Shown in pieces: positions 6,263 to 12,563 of a stretch of 12,715 nucleotides of DNA. Source of the stretch: Methanothrix sp. (GTDB lineage: Archaea > Halobacteriota > Methanosarcinia > Methanotrichales > Methanotrichaceae); assembly GCA_011620785.1 (NCBI GenBank), contig WOYM01000109.1:1-12715 (forward strand), written 5' to 3'. Made by a program: the position numbers and the translations under genes. The notes below the pieces were generated by a model. That model saw nothing but the letters and a program-made list of their open reading frames with translations, ran no database searches and was not told where the DNA came from. The stretch's first letter is position 1. Each line of letters starts with the position of its first letter.

Positions 6263-7567
6263 ATGGCAAGCATAGTGGTCGGAAAAGAATTCTCCGAAAT
6301 ACTGGAGAGGATAGAGCGGAGCGAGGCGGTTGTCCTCACCGCAGAAGAGGTATCCCGCTTGGTGGAGGAGAAGGATAGGTCAAGCCTCGAGGAGGTGGAC
6401 GTGGTAACCACCGCTACCCGAGCGGTGATGAGCGGGACATATGCCATTCTCTCCTTTCCGGTAGCCGAGCCGGGATCCTTCCAGAGGGCGAAGAACGTCT
6501 GGCTGAACGGCATATCAGCCCATGTGGGACCCTGTCCCAATGAGAACCTTGGGGTTTTGGATCTGATCGTATTCGGCACTGCCCACAGCCGCGATCGGCC
6601 GGATTACGGCGGAGGCCATCTATTTCGGGATCTGGTGGAGGGAAAGGCGATTCAGGTGGAGGTCCAAACGGACGAGGGGGGTTTGCTGCAAACGGAGGTG
6701 GGGCTGGATGATATGCCCCAGGCCCGGATGTTCGGCTCCCGCCATGCCTTCAAGAACTACTCCGCTTTTGTCAATCCAGGCGACCAGCCGGTCAGGACCA
6801 TCTTTCATGCCCGGGGCTTTGAGCCTCACTGTCAGGGGGCCACATTCTCCGGCTGCGGCCAGATCAATCCCCTGAAGAACGATCCCCTGCTAGAGACGAT
6901 AGGCATAGGGACGCGCATCCTCCTCAACGGGGCAGAGGGCTACGTCCTTGGCACGGGAACACGCAGCAGCCGCGACAAACCAAATCTATCCGGTTTTGCT
7001 GATATGCATCATATGACCGCGGAGTATATGGGCGGTTTTGTCACTGGCCAGGGACCGGAGTGTATATGCTCGTTGGCGGTGCCCATCCCCGTGACCAGCC
7101 CCAGAATACTAGAAGAGATCGCGCTCAGAGATCGGGAGATCGCCCTGCCGGTCAATGACATCAACACTCGGACTGCCATCGGTCAGGCCAATTATGGAGA
7201 TGTCTGGGATGACGTGGACCTGGAGGTCGAGTTTGATCCAGATTCATGCAAAGGATGCCGGCGCTGCCTGGTGGAGAGGGCCTGCCCCATGAGGGCCGTC
7301 CGCTACGATCAGGAGGCGCGGGTGGCCATCCGGGATGGGTCGCTCTGCTTTCATTGCGGCCTGTGCGTGACCGAGTGTCCGAACGGCGCCTTCCGCTGCC
7401 GCCTTGGTGCGTTGCGGATGAAGACCTCTTCGGGAAGCGTCCGCTCTGTGCCGGTGGTCCTGCGCCAGTCGGACAGGCTCAGAGCTGGGAAGCTATCCGG
7501 GGAGCTGAAAAGAAGGATTCTGGATGGATCGTTCAGGATGGCTCCGCCGATTGAGCGGATCGGGTGA
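6263..7567 (+). CDS. comF: COG1900/DUF39 protein with two [4Fe-4S] sites, probable coenzyme M synthase step (ComF)
   Basis: The 434-residue protein has an N-terminal DUF39/HcyBio (COG1900) domain through about residue 315 and a two-cluster ferredoxin domain. The first Cys set is 329, 332, 335 and 341 (C-x2-C-x2-C-x5-CP). The second is 362, 365, 368 and 372 (C-x2-C-x2-C-x3-CP). COG1900 proteins insert sulfide into aldehydes. One branch makes homocysteine from aspartate semialdehyde; another, ComF, was reported to convert sulfoacetaldehyde to coenzyme M. The assignment to ComF rests on the direct junction with comE and comD, whose product is sulfoacetaldehyde, and on the fused ferredoxin domain with no CBS domains. 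Conserved-looking core cysteines include 91, 190, 198, 267 and 269; I cannot tell which is catalytic. ATG 6263 is the only sensible start: GGTGA precedes it and a TGA lies in frame two codons upstream. The homocysteine role remains the alternative. Confidence 0.9.
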   Translation: MASIVVGKEFSEILERIERSEAVVLTAEEVSRLVEEKDRSSLEEVDVVTTATRAVMSGTYAILSFPVAEPGSFQRAKNVWLNGISAHVGPCPNENLGVLDLIVFGTAHSRDRPDYGGGHLFRDLVEGKAIQVEVQTDEGGLLQTEVGLDDMPQARMFGSRHAFKNYSAFVNPGDQPVRTIFHARGFEPHCQGATFSGCGQINPLKNDPLLETIGIGTRILLNGAEGYVLGTGTRSSRDKPNLSGFADMHHMTAEYMGGFVTGQGPECICSLAVPIPVTSPRILEEIALRDREIALPVNDINTRTAIGQANYGDVWDDVDLEVEFDPDSCKGCRRCLVERACPMRAVRYDQEARVAIRDGSLCFHCGLCVTECPNGAFRCRLGALRMKTSSGSVRSVPVVLRQSDRLRAGKLSGELKRRILDGSFRMAPPIERIG

Positions 7568-8093
7568 ACCTTTCGATTATCTCCTCTGGCAAAAGGTCAA
7601 TTATGGGGACGATGGCATTGCCCGCCTCCACCTTCGCCACCACCACGCCCTGCCCTTGAAGGGCCCTTGACAAAGCTTCGGGGTCATCGACCTTCTCCAC
7701 CTCCCTGACCCCTGCCCCACGGGCGACCGCGGCAAGGTCGGTGCAGTAGCAGGTGCAGGTGGGCTGCGAGCCGGTGGAGCCGTAGCAGCAGTTGTCCAGG
7801 ATCACCAGCAGAAAGTTTTTCGGGCCGTGAAGGGCAATGGTGGCCAGGGTCCCCAGGTTCATGAGAACTGAGCCGTCGCCGTCCAGAACTATGACCTTTC
7901 TCTTGGGCCTTGCCAGGGCCAGGCCCAGGCCTATGGAGGAGGCCATGCCCATGGAGCCGAGCATATAGAAGTTCTCCTGCCGGTCGCAGACTGAGTACAG
8001 CTCCCGGCTGGGAAAGCCGATATTCGAGATCAATAGGGCATTTTGCCCCTGGGCGGATTCTGCTGCTAAAGCGATGGCTTCGATGCGCTTCAT
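7533..8093 (-). CDS. comE: Sulfopyruvate decarboxylase, beta subunit
   Basis: With ComD this forms the thiamine-diphosphate enzyme that decarboxylates 3-sulfopyruvate to sulfoacetaldehyde in coenzyme M synthesis. The 186-residue protein is the TPP-binding (PP) domain half. It has GSMGMASSIGLGLALA (46-61), the Mg/TPP motif GDGS (72-75) with NLG following, and DNCCYGSTGSQPT (100-112), where most TPP enzymes have a NxxYGxTG pattern. The segment 102-117 contains five cysteines (102, 103, 113, 115, 117), which is unusual. The open frame extends upstream to 8426, but that part overlaps comD in another frame and reads as a low-complexity Arg/Pro shadow. The true start is ATG 8091-8093, which overlaps the comD stop as ATGA. 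The 3' end overlaps comF by 35 bases on the opposite strand. Confidence 0.95.
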   Translation of the reverse strand: MKRIEAIALAAESAQGQNALLISNIGFPSRELYSVCDRQENFYMLGSMGMASSIGLGLALARPKRKVIVLDGDGSVLMNLGTLATIALHGPKNFLLVILDNCCYGSTGSQPTCTCYCTDLAAVARGAGVREVEKVDDPEALSRALQGQGVVVAKVEAGNAIVPIIDLLPEEIIERFTRSAQSAEPS

Positions 8094-8587
8094 GCTCGCC
8101 TCCAGTAGTCCAGGTCCAGGAGAACGGCTGCAGGTCTGCGCCTCTTCTGGGCCACTTCCCAGGATGCCACCACTGCCTCCTCGCCCTCTCCGCTTGCCGG
8201 GGTTTGGTAGGGGATATCCAGGGTCTGCAGAAGGGGGACGGTAAGCCGGCCCATGGGCACCTGGCCAACTATCGGCTCCCCCTTGCCGCCGCGGTGGCTG
8301 ATGATCATTAGAAGGGGAATGCCATAGAGCAGATCGAGCGAGGCCAGGGCATTGATGCAGTTTCCCAATCCCGAGTTCTGCATGAGCAGAGCTGGCCTTC
8401 GCCCTCCCATCCAGGCACCGGCGCACAGGCCTACCCCCTCCTCCTCTCGGGTGGCGGGAAGGTGGATGATATCCGGGTCTTCGCCCAGCAGTATCAGGAG
8501 CTCTTGCAGGTTGACGCAGGGGACGGAGGCGGCGAAGTCTATCCCGGCACGCTTCAGGCCGCGGTAGATGGCGAGGCTGGGGGACAT
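8090..8587 (-). CDS. comD: Sulfopyruvate decarboxylase, alpha subunit
   Basis: The 165-residue PYR-domain half of the sulfopyruvate decarboxylase. Typical features are the PATREEEGVGLCAGA segment (44-58), which carries the glutamate that activates the thiamine ring (one of Glu48-50), and MQNSGLGNCINAL (69-81). SHRGGKGEP (97-105) and an RPAAVLLD strand near the end also match the family. It is first in a translationally coupled comD-comE pair sharing ATGA. In some Methanosarcinales the two subunits are fused into one ComDE chain; here they are separate. ATG 8585-8587 starts the family-typical N-terminus MSPSLAIYRGLKRAGIDF. The leader has no clear ribosome site. A degenerate second copy of its first about 20 codons and leader lies at 9543-9615. 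Confidence 0.95.
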   Translation of the reverse strand: MSPSLAIYRGLKRAGIDFAASVPCVNLQELLILLGEDPDIIHLPATREEEGVGLCAGAWMGGRRPALLMQNSGLGNCINALASLDLLYGIPLLMIISHRGGKGEPIVGQVPMGRLTVPLLQTLDIPYQTPASGEGEEAVVASWEVAQKRRRPAAVLLDLDYWRRA

Positions 8588-8628
8588 ATTTGTTGCATTG
8601 GCGCTGCTGGGGGAAAAAGGTTATTGCA
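8526..8628. repeat. comD 5' end, intact copy of the 1-kb-spaced direct repeat
   Basis: This stretch covers the first about 20 codons of comD plus its leader. It is repeated at 9543-9615 in the same orientation. The first 58 bases match at about 51 positions, followed by an identical AAAAAGGTTATTGCA. The other copy lacks 30 bases that lie here between two GCTGGGGG octamers (8576-8583 and 8606-8613). The two copies bracket hicBA and the 54-codon gene. Confidence 0.85.
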
Positions 8629-8651
8629 GATAGACTTTGAGTGATGCGATC

Positions 8652-8708
8652 CTCTGCGGGCTCTTCCAGCAGAGAGGAATATAATTAATGCTATACTCCT
8701 TATATTCC
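8652..8708 (-). promoter_or_regulatory. comDE promoter/operator candidate
   Basis: A perfect 9-base inverted repeat, GGAATATAA (8676-8684) and TTATATTCC (8700-8708), is separated by 15 bases and surrounds the likely TATA sequence of the minus-strand comDE unit. Just downstream in the transcript, CTCTGC (8652-8657) and GCAGAG (8669-8674) can form a 6-base hairpin with an 11-base loop. A start near 8655-8660 would place the hairpin at or near the very 5' end, so it could equally be an operator. The remainder of the gap, 8709-8771, holds no assigned feature. Confidence 0.45.
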
Positions 8709-8771
8709 ACTCATTTCTTTGTCCTTTCGATCCGGACGCAACATACAGTTATAAGGCAACGGATTGGCCCT

Positions 8772-9005
8772 TTATAGCAATTCAATGAATTGATCAACAG
8801 ATAGTCGTGCTTGCTTTAGGATATGGGAAAGGGTTGAACGGAAAATGGGATTATGTGCAGGGACGGTGAGCTTGAGAATTTCGTTATCGTTAGAGGTGTG
8901 CTTCTGGAGACGGATATGACTGCCTTTCTGCCTAACTACAACCCAACCGTCTCTCTGGAGCGCTCGCACGACTTGGTCATATCCAAGGCTGGGAACTTTG
9001 GTCAT
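8772..9005 (-). CDS. hicA: HicA-family mRNA interferase toxin
   Basis: A 77-residue HicA/YcfA protein, a double-stranded-RNA-binding-like fold that cleaves mRNA in ribosome-dependent fashion. The fold's hallmark is seen: a LQRDGW helix end, VVVRQKGSHIRLQK with the catalytic histidine (His30), a VPAH strand, and a C-terminal helix with TLSHILKQARLSVDQF. Full length for the family (about 60-80 residues), with no damage. The start ATG 9003-9005 overlaps the hicB stop as ATGA, so antitoxin and toxin are translationally coupled. The toxin comes second, which is one of the two known orders. Confidence 0.93.
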   Translation of the reverse strand: MTKVPSLGYDQVVRALQRDGWVVVRQKGSHIRLQKHTSNDNEILKLTVPAHNPIFRSTLSHILKQARLSVDQFIELL

Positions 9006-9205
9006 ACCACAAGTTCCAAAAGTTCAGCTTCCGATTGAAGTACCAGGTCGTCTTCCACAGGTTCGAGATACAATTCAATAGCTTCTTGGATGTTTTTCAA
9101 TGCCTCTTCGCGGGTACTCCCCTCGCTGATACATCCGGGAAGGGCAGGAACCAGCACAGTAAATCCTCCTTCCTCACTTGGTTCAAGCATCACGGTCAGC
9201 TTCAT
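9002..9205 (-). CDS. hicB: HicB-family antitoxin
   Basis: A 67-residue short HicB, the partner that blocks HicA. It shows the partial RNase-H-like HicB fold: VMLEPSEEGGFTVLVPALPGCISEGSTREEALKNIQEAIELYLE. It ends soon after the helix and lacks the extra C-terminal HTH or ribbon-helix-helix domain of longer HicB proteins, so it may not regulate its own promoter alone. ATG 9203-9205 has GAGAGG four bases upstream. The 70 bases before it are AT-rich (AAATTTAAATTC near 9250-9261 on the minus strand), enough for a promoter, so hicBA could be transcribed independently of the small gene upstream. Confidence 0.93.
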   Translation of the reverse strand: MKLTVMLEPSEEGGFTVLVPALPGCISEGSTREEALKNIQEAIELYLEPVEDDLVLQSEAELLELVV

Positions 9206-9275
9206 TGTGCCTCTCTAAATCATTTGTTATTAGATCTATTTTATCTTTCTGAATTTAAATTTTGCGACTCACCGT

Positions 9276-9440
9276 TCAATTAATCGCGTTCTTGAATACC
9301 TTGTAGCGGCCCTCGGCATAATCCTCTAGCCCCTCTCTGATGCCCTCTATAAACTCCTTGCCGTTCCCAGGGTCCTCCTTTGCAGGCCTCTTGGCAATTG
9401 ACATCATTTCTGCGACCTCAGGATTATCATAACAAACCAA
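9276..9440 (-). CDS. Small protein of 54 residues, TTG start, unknown; antitoxin-like tail
   Basis: A short gene with a strong GGAGG ribosome site (complement of 9450-9454) nine bases before a TTG at 9438-9440, and an in-frame TAA upstream. No ATG or GTG lies before the first in-frame ATG pair at residues 12-13. The product begins MVCYDNPEVAEMM and ends LEDYAEGRYKVFKNAIN; it is acidic and probably helical. The closing GRYKVFKN resembles the toxin-binding tail of some small antitoxins, so it could be the antitoxin of a lost partner. That is only an impression; I do not recognise a defined family. It lies 70 bases upstream of hicB on the same strand, with no toxin gene of its own beside it. Confidence 0.5.
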   Translation of the reverse strand: MVCYDNPEVAEMMSIAKRPAKEDPGNGKEFIEGIREGLEDYAEGRYKVFKNAIN

Positions 9441-9542
9441 CCAACTACTCCTCCATTAGATATGACACAGAATGCAAACTTTTCAATCTTCCTGCTGGCT
9501 TTGCAGCCTTTACGATGTCACTGGATTTGCTCCTCGTTGTTT

Positions 9543-9615
9543 GAGGCAGCGAGGTCGATCTCTGCACGCTTCAGGCCGCAGTGGATGGCGAGGCTGGGGG
9601 AAAAAGGTTATTGCA
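9543..9615 (-). pseudogene. comD: Fragment of comD (5' end only, start codon deleted)
   Basis: Read on the minus strand it encodes PSLAIHCGLKRAEIDLAAS, against PSLAIYRGLKRAGIDFAAS in the real ComD. It then loses all similarity, reaching a stop shortly after. The 30-base stretch that carries the ATG and part of the leader in comD is missing, exactly between two GCTGGGGG repeats. The leader sequence TGCAATAACCTTTTT upstream of it is kept. Of seven mismatches in 58 bases at least four change the amino acid, as expected for unconstrained decay. The region 9441-9633 otherwise holds no gene I can support. Confidence 0.85.
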
Positions 9616-9633
9616 CAATTCATATCGTCCCAT

Positions 9634-10176
9634 TCACTTTTTCTTGCTCTCCAGAACTTCGATAAGCTCTTTCAAGGTGTAATGGTTCATTAGCTCCATG
9701 ACTCTGTCCATCTCTTCATAAAACTGCCTTGTCTTGCGCATTATTGCGCTCGTCTTCTCAGCCTCCGAGCTATGAGCCGCGAGATTTTTTTCTACTTGAT
9801 TGAGAGCCCGCAAGATCGAATGAATCTCATCTCTTGCAGCAGACAAGATCACCGGCCTCATCGCTTCGGCGTCAGTCTCCAGAGCATAGCGATGCTGCTT
9901 GTCGTGACGCTGCTTGCCCACCAGGTCCACTGCACGATGGGCCATGCCGAGGTTTTCAAGGAAGTTCATATTGGAGCGCACTGTCGTTTTGCTGTAGCCG
10001 GTCTTCTCGGCCAGCGTATCAAGGGACATGGGTTCGCTTTCCAAGAATAGAGTGCCTCTGAGCAATCCCATAGCATCACTCCACCCATTTTTCTGGGCAG
10101 ATTTAATGCACGCATCAATAATAGGCCTCTTTAGCGCCAGCATTTCTTCATCGTTCACACCACCCAGATTAGTCAC
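9634..10176 (-). CDS. GbsR/MarR-family transcriptional regulator
   Basis: A 180-residue winged-helix regulator of the GbsR type (COG1510). The HTH is at about residues 53-82 (SLDTLAEKTGYSKTTVRSNMNFLENLGMA), followed by a wing (QRHDKQHRYALE) and a long helical C-terminal half with heptad-like spacing suited to dimerisation. It has no membrane segment. It is divergent from the RND exporter across only 65 bases, the classic layout of a local repressor of an exporter; the effector is unknown. The long frame starts at GTG 10174-10176. GTG 10156-10158 (codon 7) and ATG 10141-10143 (codon 12) are alternatives. A TATA-like ATAAAATACTT around 10183-10194 would put transcription start near 10160, which favours one of the two inner starts. 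Confidence 0.88.
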   Translation of the reverse strand: MTNLGGVNDEEMLALKRPIIDACIKSAQKNGWSDAMGLLRGTLFLESEPMSLDTLAEKTGYSKTTVRSNMNFLENLGMAHRAVDLVGKQRHDKQHRYALETDAEAMRPVILSAARDEIHSILRALNQVEKNLAAHSSEAEKTSAIMRKTRQFYEEMDRVMELMNHYTLKELIEVLESKKK

Positions 10177-10241
10177 AAAGTTTAAGTATTTTATGTTTAT
10201 TTGGTCTATACGGCAAAATCCGAACAGAAGGTTTTATTGGC
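10177..10241. promoter_or_regulatory. Divergent promoter, regulator gene / RND exporter
   Basis: The spacer is strongly AT-rich. The stretch 10181-10201 offers TATA-like sequence to both strands: ATAAAATACTT toward the regulator and TTTATTTGG toward the exporter. Overlapping promoters this close make mutual control by one bound regulator easy to picture. AGAAGG (about 10224-10229) lies upstream of the exporter ATG as a weak ribosome site. Confidence 0.4.
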
Positions 10242-12563
10242 ATGATCAGCTTGGAGCGACTCGGGGTGTGGATCACCAAGAACCCTGTAATAATCATAGC
10301 CGTAGCAGTTCTCTTGACACTGGTATCAGTCCACTATGCCCAGCAGGTAGAGAGCCAGGGCATGACTACAGATACCTTTGTGTCAAAAGACTCGGCCCTC
10401 TATCAACTATATGACCACCTTTACCAGGAAAACTTCGCCGTAGATGGCAATGTGATTCTGATAGAGGGAGATGATGTGGCAAAAGCAGATGCCCTGTCGG
10501 CTGGCCTCCGCTTATCTGATCACATGAAGCAGGTCCATAATGTGGTGAGTGTCCAGAACATAGCTGACATTGTGGCTGAAGCTGAATATCAAAGCAGCGG
10601 CACCCGTCGTATTCCCTCTCAGGAGAAGATAGACGAGATCCTGGCCAGCGCCGGCTCCTCGGTCCAGGGGCTCATGCCTGATCGCAGACACGCCAGGATG
10701 ATCGTGGGGATGCCCACCACCCTGACAGAGCCCCAACGTAAAGAGCTTCTTGTGGAATTAAATAATGCAGTTGATTTTGCAGAATTTCCCGCAGGCTATA
10801 GCACCACCGTCACGGGCGATCCCTCTTTCCAGGCCGCTATTCAAGAGGTGATGAACAACAGCAATGGCTCGGTCCTTGCACTATGCGGAGTGCTTATGAT
10901 AGTAGCCCTGCTTCTGGTCTTCAGACACGTCAGGTGGCCGTTACTTCCTATACCCATAGTCTTTCTTGGCATAATCTGGACCTTCGGGGCCATGGGTCTT
11001 TTACATCTACCCATGAGCATGGTCACCTTTGCCGCTTTTCCCATCATGATTGGAATTGGCATAGACTATGCCATCCAGTTCCATAACCGGATAGATGAGG
11101 AGTTGGTCAAAGGCAAGCCTCTCGTAGAAGCCGTCATCAGTACGGTTAACCATGTGGCTCTGCCGGTGATCATCGCCCTGGTTGTAACTGAAGCAGGCTT
11201 CGTTGCACTTCTCAGTTCCACCGTCCCCTTGATCAAGGATTTCGGAATGGTCTGTATCATCGGTCTTGTCATGTGCTACCTCTCCGCCCTCTTCGTGAAT
11301 GTAACGGTCCTTTATCTGTCTGAAAGAAAATCGCCCAGAAAAAGGAAGGCAGAAGGCCATTCGGAAGATGGTTCGGCAATTGGCGCTTTCATAGGGAATG
11401 TCGCAATTTTCTGTGTCGGAAGATGGAAAGCAGTGCTGGCTGCGGCTCTGATTCTAGCCCTCGCAGGAAATTATGCAGATACTCTGGTCCCTATAGAAAC
11501 GGATACGAAGAACTACATTCCCCAGGACCTGTCTCCGCTGATCGATTTAAAACACATGAAAGCGTTCTTCGGCGGAACTGACTCACTTAAGTTCTTAGTT
11601 CAGGCTGACGACGTCACTGATCCGGAAAATCTCATGTGGATAGATGATTTCAGCAATTACCTGATAAATTCGAGAGAAGATAGGACTGAAAGCGTTACAA
11701 GCATAGCCGCCTATGTTAAAGAGGCGGGCGGCGGAGAGATACCAGATGATAGAACCCAAATACGGGAGATAATTGCCTCCTTGCCTAAGGCCGTGCAAGA
11801 TACGTACCTGAGCGGTCATAACCTGGCTATTGTGGATGTAAATATCGGCGATGCCCAGACCAACTTGGGTACGGAAGGTATGGCCCGGCTCATCAAGTCG
11901 TACGAAGACGACCTGGCCTGGATGACTCCGCCCCCTGGAATTTCAGTTAGGATAACGGGCCAACCAGTGCTCATGTCCACGGTTATGGATGCACTGACTT
12001 CAGGTAGGATAGAGATGTCGCTATTAGGCCTTGTCATGATCTTCATCCTGCTCTTAGTGATATACAGAGACCTTATCAAGGCCCTGCTGCCGGTGCTGCC
12101 CATGCTCGTAGTAATAGGATGGATGGGCGGGGTTATGTACTACGGTGGACTGAAGTACACACCCCTCACAGCCACACTGGGTGCTCTGATCTTGGGAGTG
12201 GGCTCGGAATATGCCATACTGATGATGGAGCGCTTCTATGAGGAGTTGCATAATATTGGTGATCCTTATGAGGCGCTGAAGATCACGGCCAATCGCATAG
12301 GTTCTGCTCTGGTGGCATCGGGAGCAGCTGTCGCCTTCGGTTTTGCCGCTCTGATGTCATCGCCCTTCAACATCGTCAGCAACTTCGGGCTGGTGACAGT
12401 GCTGTCGATTGTCTTTGCTCTCATCACCACATTCACAGTATTTGTGGTTTTAATGATTCGCATGGAAATTAACCGTGAAGTGGTGGAGAACGCTAAACAG
12501 GAACTTAAGAAAGCAATTGCGCTAATTAATGATCAATCACGGAGAAGAATCAATGGAAATTAA
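10242..12563 (+). CDS. RND-superfamily exporter, archaeal HAE3/MMPL type
   Basis: A 773-residue membrane exporter built as an internal duplication. Each half has one leading helix, a large extracytoplasmic loop and a five-helix bundle. The first helix is near residues 15-32, the loop runs to about 205, and helices 2-6 fill about 208-365. The second half leads with a helix at about 395-412, has a loop to about 585 and ends with another five helices. The proton-relay region carries GIGIDYAIQFHNR (about 270-282) and its repeat GVGSEYAILMMERF (about 652-665), matching the acidic Asp/Glu-Tyr pattern of MMPL/HAE3 exporters (COG1033). The family exports lipids or hydrophobic compounds; the substrate here is unknown. 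The reading frame is intact. Its last codons overlap the start of a secreted-protein gene, so the two are probably cotranscribed and may act together. Confidence 0.93.
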   Translation: MISLERLGVWITKNPVIIIAVAVLLTLVSVHYAQQVESQGMTTDTFVSKDSALYQLYDHLYQENFAVDGNVILIEGDDVAKADALSAGLRLSDHMKQVHNVVSVQNIADIVAEAEYQSSGTRRIPSQEKIDEILASAGSSVQGLMPDRRHARMIVGMPTTLTEPQRKELLVELNNAVDFAEFPAGYSTTVTGDPSFQAAIQEVMNNSNGSVLALCGVLMIVALLLVFRHVRWPLLPIPIVFLGIIWTFGAMGLLHLPMSMVTFAAFPIMIGIGIDYAIQFHNRIDEELVKGKPLVEAVISTVNHVALPVIIALVVTEAGFVALLSSTVPLIKDFGMVCIIGLVMCYLSALFVNVTVLYLSERKSPRKRKAEGHSEDGSAIGAFIGNVAIFCVGRWKAVLAAALILALAGNYADTLVPIETDTKNYIPQDLSPLIDLKHMKAFFGGTDSLKFLVQADDVTDPENLMWIDDFSNYLINSREDRTESVTSIAAYVKEAGGGEIPDDRTQIREIIASLPKAVQDTYLSGHNLAIVDVNIGDAQTNLGTEGMARLIKSYEDDLAWMTPPPGISVRITGQPVLMSTVMDALTSGRIEMSLLGLVMIFILLLVIYRDLIKALLPVLPMLVVIGWMGGVMYYGGLKYTPLTATLGALILGVGSEYAILMMERFYEELHNIGDPYEALKITANRIGSALVASGAAVAFGFAALMSSPFNIVSNFGLVTVLSIVFALITTFTVFVVLMIRMEINREVVENAKQELKKAIALINDQSRRRINGN

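Noticed and set aside
8094..8426. N-terminal extension of ComE to a 297-residue protein
   Set aside because: It overlaps comD out of frame and reads as Arg/Pro/Gly-rich shadow. The ATGA junction and family length point to ATG 8093.
8778..8792. Palindrome CAATTC-AAT-GAATTG near the hicA 3' end as a regulatory site
   Set aside because: It lies within the hicA coding sequence (codons for the DQFIELL end), so codon content is a sufficient explanation.
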